Below are positions 12,998 to 19,853 of a DNA stretch of 45,110 nt, piece after piece. A program made the translations under genes and the position numbers. The notes under the pieces are model-generated. The model ran no database searches, was not told where the DNA came from, and saw only the letters and a list, made by a program, of their open reading frames with translations. Location: positions 1 to 45,110 of IMG/VR virus record IMGVR_UViG_3300032562_000054. One strand, given 5' to 3'. Numbering within the stretch: the stretch's first letter is position 1; each line of letters opens with the position of its first letter. Source of the DNA: a virus.

Positions 12998-14257
12998 GTG
13001 TCCTCAGGACAATTTGAAACCATCGCCCTGGCATCCATCACGATTGCCCGAGCGGAGCGAATCCGAAAAGAACTTGACGGAGCTGCAGTGGCGGCTCTTG
13101 CAGAAAGCATTAGTCGAATCGGCCTCCTGCATCCGCCAGTTGTCACACGTGAACGGGTACTCGTATCGGGTGAAAATCGAGTCGAAGCCTGTCGATCTCT
13201 CGGCTGGACCTCCATACCGATCCAGTATTCAGATACGCTGGACCCCCGAGAGCTTCTAGCCATCGAACTCGAAGAGAACGTCAAACGCTCGGACTTGTCC
13301 TGGCAAGACCAGTGCGACGCACTCCGCCGCTTCCACGAGTTGCAACAAGAAATCCATGAGGAGTGGTCCGTTGACCAAACAGCAGCCGCCGTCGGACTTG
13401 CTCCGCGAACTGTCTACGACCAGCTTAACGTCGCCAAAGCTATCGCTGACGGAGATCAGAGCATTGTTCTCGCCCCAAAGTATTCTGTGGCAAAGAACTT
13501 GGTTGCTCGCAAGACTGAACGTGCTGCGGCAGATGAACTCTCTTCTCTGCTCGGAGACCTCGCCGATCCGGAGCCCACGGAGGCTGCACCCAGTCCTATC
13601 TTCAACTCTGATTTCAACGAGTGGGCAAGCTCTTATACTGGGCGACCCTTCAATCTACTTCACTGCGATTTCCCCTACGGGATTGATGCACAGGAGTTCC
13701 ACCAGACCGCGAACGCAAGCCTAGGAGATTACGATGACTCTTTCGAGGTTTATGTCTCGTTGTTGGACACGCTGGAAGCAAACCGTGATCGCCTCCTTGG
13801 CGAGTCAGCACACATTATCTTCTGGTTTTCCATGCGTCATTACACTTACACTCTACAACGACTCTCAGCCATGTTCCGTGTCGATCCATTCCCCCTCATC
13901 TGGCACAAGTCCGACAACAAAGGTACGCTGCCTGATCCGGCTCGAGGTCCCAGGCGAGTCTACGAAGTGGCGTTCTTTTGCTCTCACGGAGACAGAAAGA
14001 TTATCAGCCCTGTCTCTAATACATTCTCTGGCCCAACGATCCGAACAGTAGGACACATGTCAGAAAAGTCCACTGACATGCTTGCCCACTTCATGAGGAT
14101 GTGCGTCGATGCTAACACGAGGCTTCTTGATCCTACGTGCGGTAGTGCTTCTGCCCTTCGTGCTGCCGATAGTCTTGGGGCTGGTTATGTACTTGGGCTG
14201 GAAAGAAACCCCGAGTTCGCCGCAGATGCGCAAAGAGCTTGGAGGGCTTCTCGATGA
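12998..14257 (+). CDS. ParB-like N-terminal domain fused to DNA methyltransferase
   Basis: A 419-residue fusion, GTG start with TTGGAGAGAG upstream. Residues 5-95 are a ParB/sulfiredoxin-type domain (ELDGAAVAALAESISRIGLL, then VSGENRVEACRSLG). Residues 120-150 resemble a helix-turn-helix (SVDQTAAAVGLAPRTVYDQL). The C-terminal half is an amino-methyltransferase with catalytic motif DFPYG (224-228) in place of DPPY and a SAM-binding-like LLDPTCGSASALRAA near residue 385; catalytic motif before SAM motif is the beta-class order. It probably methylates phage DNA (N6-adenine or N4-cytosine) and may protect against restriction. The specificity cannot be read from the sequence. Confidence 0.85.
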   Translation: MSSGQFETIALASITIARAERIRKELDGAAVAALAESISRIGLLHPPVVTRERVLVSGENRVEACRSLGWTSIPIQYSDTLDPRELLAIELEENVKRSDLSWQDQCDALRRFHELQQEIHEEWSVDQTAAAVGLAPRTVYDQLNVAKAIADGDQSIVLAPKYSVAKNLVARKTERAAADELSSLLGDLADPEPTEAAPSPIFNSDFNEWASSYTGRPFNLLHCDFPYGIDAQEFHQTANASLGDYDDSFEVYVSLLDTLEANRDRLLGESAHIIFWFSMRHYTYTLQRLSAMFRVDPFPLIWHKSDNKGTLPDPARGPRRVYEVAFFCSHGDRKIISPVSNTFSGPTIRTVGHMSEKSTDMLAHFMRMCVDANTRLLDPTCGSASALRAADSLGAGYVLGLERNPEFAADAQRAWRASR

Positions 14258-14460
14258 GTAAGGCTATTGTAGTAGCCCGGTTCACTTACGGTTTTACCAT
14301 CGCGCTGCCCGAAGACAACTGGGCCGAATACCTACGCAAAGAGAGCCGCCGCTTGAACCGCTTCGGCCTGGTTCAGTTGACTTTCTTCGACTGGGTTAAC
14401 GAGCGCCCTGGGTTCTCCCGTGTTCCCATGATTCGGGAGCGCCGATATGTCCGGGTATAA
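14254..14460 (+). CDS. Small hypothetical protein, 68 residues
   Basis: ATG 14254 overlaps the methyltransferase stop (ATGA) with GGAGGG 7-12 bases upstream. It begins MSKAIVVARFTYGFTIALPE, is basic (ERRYVRV at the end) and strand-rich. No family recognised. It overlaps the next gene by 14 bases. Confidence 0.75.
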   Translation: MSKAIVVARFTYGFTIALPEDNWAEYLRKESRRLNRFGLVQLTFFDWVNERPGFSRVPMIRERRYVRV

Positions 14461-15478
14461 AATCGCCCTTGTAGGAGAATGCTATGGCGAAGAAGACGCG
14501 CAGTACAACAAGTCCTTTCTGGGAAAGTCCGGCGCGCAACTTAACGAGTTGCTTGGCGATGCTGGACTTAGCCGAGCCGAGTGCTACCTCACCTCAGTTT
14601 TCAAAGAGCGTCCTAGAGGTGATGATCCAGAGAACTTTTTCTGCAAGCGAACTGAAGGTTCTGTTGATCTATCCAGGAAAGCGCTTCGAAAAGGTCTCTA
14701 TCTTCGATCCGAATACACTTGGCACATTGATGCGTTACTTGATGAGCTTACACAACTCCGACCTAATCTGGTTGTTGTCTTGGGATCAGTATCCGCATGG
14801 GCAATTATGGGCTCCGCCAGTATTTCCAAGATCCGAGGAACCTGCACTACTTCAGATCTACTTCCAGGCCAAAAGCTCCTTGCCACCTTCTCACCTCGCG
14901 AGGTACTGCGACAGTATGATATTCGCTATGTCACCATTCTCGATCTCCAAAAAGCCTTCAGAGAGGCTGCAACCCCAGAGTTGATCCGCCCGCTGCGCGA
15001 GATCTGGATGGACCCTAACCTTGAAGACATGGAGCGTTTCCTTGAAGAGCACCTCGCCCCGAGTCCGCTCATCGGCTTCGACATTGAAACCGCCTTTAAG
15101 CAAATTACTTGCATCGGTTTCGCCAGCTCAGCGTCCCGGGCTATTGTGGTTCCTTTCCTTGACTACCGAAAGCCCGGCGGACATTACTGGAGCACGTTAG
15201 AAGATGAGCTTAAAGCTTGGGACTGGGTGCGCCGGGCACTGGGTACTGCTGGAGAAAAAGTCGGGCAGAATACTTTGTATGATATCCAGTACCTCTGGCG
15301 GCTCTACGGGATGGCGCCTCGAAACTACAAACATGATACTATGTTACTGCACCACAGCCTCCTTCCCGAAGCCCAGAAGTCCCTCGGGTTCCTCGGAAGT
15401 GTCTACACCAACGAGATAGCCTGGAAGCCCAACCGCCCTCGAGGCAAACACCAAGAGAAGCCGGAGGATCAAGAATGA
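14447..15478 (+). CDS. Uracil-DNA-glycosylase-like domain fused to 3'-5' exonuclease (Exo I and II)
   Basis: A 343-residue protein. Residues 1-175 show a uracil-DNA glycosylase superfamily outline: KIALVGECYGEEDAQ, SFLGKSGAQLNELLGDAGL, CYLTSVFKERP, LVVVLGSVSAWAIMG, and ATFSPREVLR. The usual GEAPG is GECYG and the usual HP(S/A) is SP, so glycosylase activity may be lost. Residues 205-300 are a DnaQ/PolA-type proofreading exonuclease: Exo I GFDIET (D212, E214) and Exo II VGQNTLYDIQYLW (D279). Exo III is missing here and appears at the start of the next gene. UDG-like domains fused to family A polymerases are known in some phages such as SPO1. The stop overlaps the polymerase start (ATGA). Confidence 0.85.
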   Translation: MSGYKIALVGECYGEEDAQYNKSFLGKSGAQLNELLGDAGLSRAECYLTSVFKERPRGDDPENFFCKRTEGSVDLSRKALRKGLYLRSEYTWHIDALLDELTQLRPNLVVVLGSVSAWAIMGSASISKIRGTCTTSDLLPGQKLLATFSPREVLRQYDIRYVTILDLQKAFREAATPELIRPLREIWMDPNLEDMERFLEEHLAPSPLIGFDIETAFKQITCIGFASSASRAIVVPFLDYRKPGGHYWSTLEDELKAWDWVRRALGTAGEKVGQNTLYDIQYLWRLYGMAPRNYKHDTMLLHHSLLPEAQKSLGFLGSVYTNEIAWKPNRPRGKHQEKPEDQE

Positions 15479-16953
15479 TTATTTGGAGGAGCACGGATGA
15501 CGAGCCAAGTTCGCCCGCTCTTGCAGAGCAGGTCTACAACGGCCTTGATTGCTGCGTCACAGTCGAAGTGCTTGAAGCACTCCTGCCTAAGCTCACTGAG
15601 ATCACCGGCGCCACTTACGACTGGGCTTGCCGGCTTCAAGCGCCTATTCTTGAAATGGAACTCCGCGGCTGCCTCATCGACAAGCAGGCAATACATTCTG
15701 TATCGGCTCTCTACCGAGATCAAGCGGAACGGATACAGATTCAGCTTGATCAAATCCTCTCCGAAGGATTAGGAATAGATCCCATCAACCCTGGCTCATG
15801 GCAGCAGAAGAATGACCTCCTCTACAACCGACTCGGACTTCCCCACGTTCGCAAGCGTGGAAAGATTACTTCAGACCGGAGTGCTCTGGAGAAACTTTCC
15901 CTCTATTACCATGCAGAAACCATCTGCCGCCACATCATACTTCTGCAGGACCTGCGGAAGAAACTTGGGTTTCTTAAAACTCCCATTGGAGAAGACGGGA
16001 GGATGCGGACTAGCTTTAACATCGGCGGAACCGATACAGGGCGTCTGTCCTCTTACGCATCTGCGTTCTATGACGGAACCAACCTCCAAAACATAGCCCC
16101 GGAGATGCGGCGCATCTTCATCGCCGATCCCGGAATGAAGCTTGCCTACATCGACTTGGAACAAGCCGAGTCTCGTGCCGTCGGCGCGATCATCTGGAAC
16201 CTGTTCGGCGACCCAGCGTACTTAGACTTCTGCGAGTCGGGCGACCTCCACACCAACGTAGCCCGAATGACGTTCAAGCACCTGCCTTGGACTGACGATA
16301 TGAAGCGCAATAAGGAGATTGCCAGTGGCCGTTTCTACCGAGACCTTTCTTACCGGGATGCTTGTAAGCGCCTTGGCCATGGCAGTAACTACCACGGTCA
16401 GCCTCCGCAGATGGCAAAAGAAACTCGAATCCCTGTCGGACTGGTTACAGAGTTCCAGCGCGAGTACTTCGCCACGTTTCCTGGTATTCCCCGGTGGCAT
16501 GAGAGCGTCCGAAGACGTCTGCTCCGCGAGGGATTCATCACCACATTTATGGGTCGTAACCGCTGGTTCTTTGGGCGCCGCTGGGATAATCAAACTCTTA
16601 ATGCAGCGATCGCTTACGAGCCCCAATCCGCAATCGGAGACTACCTTAACCGCGGTATGTTCAGTGTGTGGGAGAGAGGCATCTGTCAGCTTCTCGTGCA
16701 AATCCACGACGCTATCTTAATCCAGTACCCGGAGGAACTTGAGGACGAAATCGTCCCGGCAGTGTGCAAGCTGCTCGAACACGAGGTTCCGCTGATGAAC
16801 GGGCGCAAGCTCGTTATTCCGACTGAGGCAGCCACTGGCTGGAATTGGGCATATAAGAGCGAGAAGAACCCAGATGGCATCGCCAAGTATAAAGGGACCG
16901 ACCAGCGCAAGCGAACCCCGCCGGTTGACTTCCTGGATCAACTCTTTTCTTGA
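15475..16953 (+). CDS. Family A DNA polymerase, catalytic chain carrying Exo III
   Basis: A 492-residue replicative polymerase. Residues 18-35 (QVYNGLDCCVTVEV, Y21 and D25) look like the Exo III motif missing from the previous protein. Polymerase motifs: motif A YIDLEQAESR (D227), motif B RDACKRLGHGSNY with His where E. coli Pol I has Phe762, and motif C VQIHDAIL with D412 followed by Ala413 in place of the usual Glu. ATG 15475 has GGAGG 7 bases upstream within the previous gene, so it is initiated independently, not made by frameshifting. The catalytic aspartates are intact, so it should be active; the missing glutamate of HDE is notable. Confidence 0.93.
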   Translation: MIIWRSTDDEPSSPALAEQVYNGLDCCVTVEVLEALLPKLTEITGATYDWACRLQAPILEMELRGCLIDKQAIHSVSALYRDQAERIQIQLDQILSEGLGIDPINPGSWQQKNDLLYNRLGLPHVRKRGKITSDRSALEKLSLYYHAETICRHIILLQDLRKKLGFLKTPIGEDGRMRTSFNIGGTDTGRLSSYASAFYDGTNLQNIAPEMRRIFIADPGMKLAYIDLEQAESRAVGAIIWNLFGDPAYLDFCESGDLHTNVARMTFKHLPWTDDMKRNKEIASGRFYRDLSYRDACKRLGHGSNYHGQPPQMAKETRIPVGLVTEFQREYFATFPGIPRWHESVRRRLLREGFITTFMGRNRWFFGRRWDNQTLNAAIAYEPQSAIGDYLNRGMFSVWERGICQLLVQIHDAILIQYPEELEDEIVPAVCKLLEHEVPLMNGRKLVIPTEAATGWNWAYKSEKNPDGIAKYKGTDQRKRTPPVDFLDQLFS

Positions 16954-18112
16954 GTACACTTCCGGGACTCAGTCCCCTGAAATCTTCCGCCGGTGGGCTG
17001 CTGCGAGCACCATCGCGGGAGCGCTTGAGCGCAAGGTGTGGCTGGTGGTGGGCAAACGCCAGCTCTTTCCTAATCTTTACGTCCTCGTAGCCGGAGGTCC
17101 GGGCATTGGCAAAACTGACAGTCTTCGTGAAGTCGTTAAATTCTGGAACCACTTGCCAGATTTGCACGTGGCTCCCAGCAGTGTATCACGCGCCTCACTT
17201 ACCGATTCCCTACACGAAGCTGTGCGCTCTGTGCTTCGGCCATCTGAGGGAACTTTCGCCAAATTCAATAGTCTACAAGTCTGCGCTGAAGAGTTCGGAA
17301 CATTTCTCTCAGCCTACGAAACCGAGTTCATGTCGACGCTCAATCACCTCTATGACTGCGTGGGCTACAAGGAGAAAAAGCGAAGCATGAAAGAAGCCAT
17401 TGTCATGCCCGAGCCTCAGCTCAACATGATCGCGGCCACAACCCCAGCCTGGCTTAGCACCACGCTTCCCGAGCATGCTTGGTCCGAGGGCTTTTCCTCG
17501 CGGCTGGTAATCATCCACTCAGCGGAAAGGATCAAGATTGACCTCTTCAAAGTTAAGCCAACTGATCAGCTTTTGGAGGATAACCTCATACACGATCTCC
17601 AGTCGATCCACCAGCTATGGGGTGCGTTTTCATTTTCGCCGGACGTTGTGGAGGCGTTCCAAGAGTGGTACTTTGCTGACTGTCCACCGATCCCTGAACA
17701 TCCTAAACTGGAGCATTACCTTCCGCGTCGTCACATACACTTCCTTAAGCTCTGCATCGTCCTCTCTGCTTCCAGGTCCGGAGACATGGTTATACGCATG
17801 GTTGATTATCAAGAGGCGATGAACATGCTGCTTGAGGCCGAGGCTCACATGCCGGATATCTTCAAGGCGATGAAGGGAACCTCAGACTCCAACATCATTG
17901 ACGAGACCTACGCATTCGTGTGGCAAGCTTATTCCAAAGATCAAAAGCCAGTTCCAGAGCACCGCATCCTTTACTTCATATCCCAGCGCGCACCCAGCTA
18001 CGGCGTTCAAAAGATCCTCGAAGTCATGACACAGAGTGGAATGCTTATCGTTGCGTCTGTAGGAGAAAGGGGGCGGAACACATTCAAGCCCGCCCCCAAA
18101 GGTTCCTACTGA
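16874..18112 (+). CDS. DUF3987-like ATPase (possible helicase/primase component)
   Basis: Up to 412 residues from ATG 16874; a TTG at 16925 would remove the first 17 residues and start at TSWINSFLEYTSG, where homologous proteins usually begin. Walker A is GGPGIGKT (K80), Walker B-like VCAEEFGTFL near residue 135, and a later GFSSRLVIIH segment resembles an arginine-finger/sensor region. The layout matches DUF3987-type proteins, which often sit with phage or plasmid replication genes and are thought to be primase-helicase related. It follows the polymerase with an 80-base overlap. No separate primase is recognised in this genome, so this protein may take part in priming or helicase loading. 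Confidence 0.75.
   Translation: MASPSIKGPTSASEPRRLTSWINSFLEYTSGTQSPEIFRRWAAASTIAGALERKVWLVVGKRQLFPNLYVLVAGGPGIGKTDSLREVVKFWNHLPDLHVAPSSVSRASLTDSLHEAVRSVLRPSEGTFAKFNSLQVCAEEFGTFLSAYETEFMSTLNHLYDCVGYKEKKRSMKEAIVMPEPQLNMIAATTPAWLSTTLPEHAWSEGFSSRLVIIHSAERIKIDLFKVKPTDQLLEDNLIHDLQSIHQLWGAFSFSPDVVEAFQEWYFADCPPIPEHPKLEHYLPRRHIHFLKLCIVLSASRSGDMVIRMVDYQEAMNMLLEAEAHMPDIFKAMKGTSDSNIIDETYAFVWQAYSKDQKPVPEHRILYFISQRAPSYGVQKILEVMTQSGMLIVASVGERGRNTFKPAPKGSY
18061..18097 (-). terminator. Terminator of the late minus-strand operon
   Basis: GGGGGCGG (18069-18076) pairs with CCGCCCCC (18090-18097). Read on the minus strand, the stem is followed by TTTCT. It lies inside the 3' end of the plus-strand gene, just past the last late gene. 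Confidence 0.6.
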
Positions 18113-18399
18113 GGCGGCGTAACGGGGTTCACCGGAGCGGCCCCGTTCGTCACCACAGTGTTCAGCGCCGTGACCGCGCCCGCAATGGCGGTGAGATCAT
18201 CAGTGTTGTCCGCGGGCATTGCCGCAAACTTGGCTTGCACTGCTTGCGCAATGCTGTTGATCTCAGTCACGATCGCCTGAGCTTGAGCCGAAACCGCCAT
18301 CATAATTCTCCTCTTGAAGTTCGCTTGCAACAGCATAAGCACTATTGCAAGTTGCTGGAGCACCATGCCCAGACCTAATGCAAGGATTGTTTCCCTCAT
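18106..18399 (-). CDS. Membrane protein with two possible starts, last gene of lysis cassette
   Basis: The full form (97 residues, ATG 18399 with AAGGGG upstream, overlapping the holin stop as ATGA) begins MRETILALGLGMVLQQLAIV, a single membrane span ending at basic KRR. An internal ATG-ATG at 18303/18300 has an excellent AGAGGAG site and would give a 65-residue soluble form (AVSAQAQAIVTEINSIAQAV) of helix plus Pro/Ala tail. Position next to holin and endolysin suggests a lysis role: a second holin, an antiholin pair, or a spanin-like protein. No lipobox is present. The stop overlaps the end of the convergent plus-strand gene by 7 bases. Confidence 0.7.
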   Translation of the reverse strand: MRETILALGLGMVLQQLAIVLMLLQANFKRRIMMAVSAQAQAIVTEINSIAQAVQAKFAAMPADNTDDLTAIAGAVTALNTVVTNGAAPVNPVTPPQ

Positions 18400-18812
18400 T
18401 TGGAAACCCCTTGAACCTTCTCATATGTCCTCATGCCGCCGAGACCTAACATGCCAAGCAGCAGCGTAAGGAGTGTACCCATATCCAGCTGCTCCATGCC
18501 CACACCATAAGCGTGCTGAAGCAACGGGCTGGCGATAGGCCGCACAATGAAAGTATAAGCAAGGCCCAGGCCACAAATCCAGCCAATAAAAGGGCGCCAC
18601 CCTGAAACGAAGAAGCTTGGATTAGCCGCCTCAGTTTTGTCAACATCAAGTTGCCCCTGTGCCAGCCCCGTGTCCGCTTGAAGCTGAGCCAGCTGCCCGC
18701 TTTGAGCCAGCTGCAAAAGCTGAAGCTGGGCCGCTTGTTTCGCCGCCGGGTCCGGGATCACCTTCTCAATGATCTGGGTGCCGAGGTTGATAAGTCCAGT
18801 AATCGGATCCAT
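18396..18812 (-). CDS. Holin, 3TM-holin family
   Basis: A 138-residue protein from ATG 18812, chosen for the AAGGAG upstream and the TGATG overlap with the endolysin stop; the frame is open to 18881. It begins MDPITGLINLGTQIIEKVIP, has a Gln/Ala/Leu-rich helix (24-55), then NPSFFVSGWRPFIGWICGLG, two clear membrane spans at about 72-92 and 110-127, and a basic end. The VSGWRPFIGW signature is typical of the phage Holin_3TM family. It should form the inner-membrane lesion that releases the endolysin. Confidence 0.88.
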   Translation of the reverse strand: MDPITGLINLGTQIIEKVIPDPAAKQAAQLQLLQLAQSGQLAQLQADTGLAQGQLDVDKTEAANPSFFVSGWRPFIGWICGLGLAYTFIVRPIASPLLQHAYGVGMEQLDMGTLLTLLLGMLGLGGMRTYEKVQGVSK

Positions 18813-19198
18813 CAGGGATACTCCTTCCACGGGAGCTGAAAGTGCCCCCAGTCCTTGAACGTGGTCCAGTCGCCACCCCACTCAATCGGGATGTTCAGTG
18901 CAGCTGCGGTCTGCTTTACATACTTGGCAAGCAAGCCGTAGACTTCAGCCTCATGCCCAGGCGCCCAATCAATCGCGCCGCTCGGCGTAAGCACTGCAAG
19001 ATCAACCGCGCAAGCCAGTCCATTTGCGTTGGGCAGGTGCCGCGAGTGCATGGTTTGGCTGTGCCCGGTAGCAACCGCGGCCTCTTCTTCAGCCACAGTT
19101 CTAATCCCATACACCACAGTGAATGGAAGTTTTTGCGGCGTGGCCTCAATCACCTTAACCAGGTCCGGGTGAACTTGAGCCAATTTAGCAAACGACAT
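18812..19198 (-). CDS. Endolysin, M15-type peptidoglycan peptidase
   Basis: A 128-residue zinc peptidase expected to cut peptide cross-links of the host wall (VanY / L-Ala-D-Glu peptidase type). Zinc ligands are visible as H54 in HSRHLPNANG, D66 in CAVDLA and H119 in DWGHFQLPW, with E106 near IEWGGDW as the likely catalytic region. No signal peptide or wall-binding domain, so export depends on the holin encoded immediately downstream. Start ATG 19198 has AGGAGA upstream. Size is normal for single-domain phage M15 endolysins. Confidence 0.9.
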   Translation of the reverse strand: MSFAKLAQVHPDLVKVIEATPQKLPFTVVYGIRTVAEEEAAVATGHSQTMHSRHLPNANGLACAVDLAVLTPSGAIDWAPGHEAEVYGLLAKYVKQTAAALNIPIEWGGDWTTFKDWGHFQLPWKEYP

Positions 19199-19207
19199 TT
19201 TAATCTC

Positions 19208-19852
19208 CTATATATTCGCAAGCAGCATCTGGCCATAAGCCGGGGCTGATGCTGCCCACAAGTTAGCTGGGTTAAACGTGCTCGGCTTTGCTGCAACAAA
19301 CGGGGACGCACCGAGGTTGATAGTGTAGTTAGCCCCCGAAGCCGACAGGGTGTACATCGGGCGGATTGAAGAGTTAACAGCTACCAATGCTGATATATCA
19401 TAACCTCCGGTGTTTGTGTCTGGGTTAGCTGAAGTATCATTGTTCCAGTACCCAGCGTTCACAATAGTCCAGAACTTTTTGTTCACAAGATCAAGTGCAA
19501 AGCCAATGCTGTTTGAACTGGGAATTCCCCAGCTTTGCGCGGGACCAGCAAAATTCACGTTGTTGTAGTAGGAGTATCCGGTCTGAATTACTCCCACTGA
19601 GTTCGTGTCATACCCGCAGTACGTTGAGAGGTTCGCGGCCGCGTTGCCGAAGCCGAGCAGCACCGCGGCATTGCTACCTCCAAGCACACCTTCCCAGTAC
19701 CACTTGCCTGTCAGCACATTCGGCTTAAGGATCGTTGTGGCCAAGCCCGACTGTTGCGTCGGCCCTCCCCCGTTAGTTGTTCCGGTCAGGTTCCCATTTG
19801 AAAGCGTGATCGAACTTTGAGTATATGCCGGGTCAAGAGTTGAGATACTCAC
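19208..19852 (-). CDS. SPRY/concanavalin-like virion protein, probable receptor-binding part
   Basis: A 214-residue protein from GTG 19852, which follows the GGAGG that encodes the end of the fibre gene; the frame extends 4 codons further but without a better site. After an N-terminal linker it shows GKWYWEGVLGG (about 50-60), VLLGFGNAA, YCGYDTNSVGVIQ, NSIGFALDLVNKKFW, the strand pattern of SPRY/ConA-like domains. It lies directly after the tail fibre, so it is likely a fibre tip, adhesin or fibre-bound sugar-binding protein. There is no reverse transcriptase to suggest diversification. Confidence 0.7.
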   Translation of the reverse strand: MSISTLDPAYTQSSITLSNGNLTGTTNGGGPTQQSGLATTILKPNVLTGKWYWEGVLGGSNAAVLLGFGNAAANLSTYCGYDTNSVGVIQTGYSYYNNVNFAGPAQSWGIPSSNSIGFALDLVNKKFWTIVNAGYWNNDTSANPDTNTGGYDISALVAVNSSIRPMYTLSASGANYTINLGASPFVAAKPSTFNPANLWAASAPAYGQMLLANI

Positions 19853-19853
19853 A

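Noticed and set aside
18446-18649. Hydrophobic 67-codon frame nested in the holin gene, considered as a spanin or second holin
   Set aside because: It has no ribosome-binding site and its hydrophobicity follows from the overlapping holin membrane spans.
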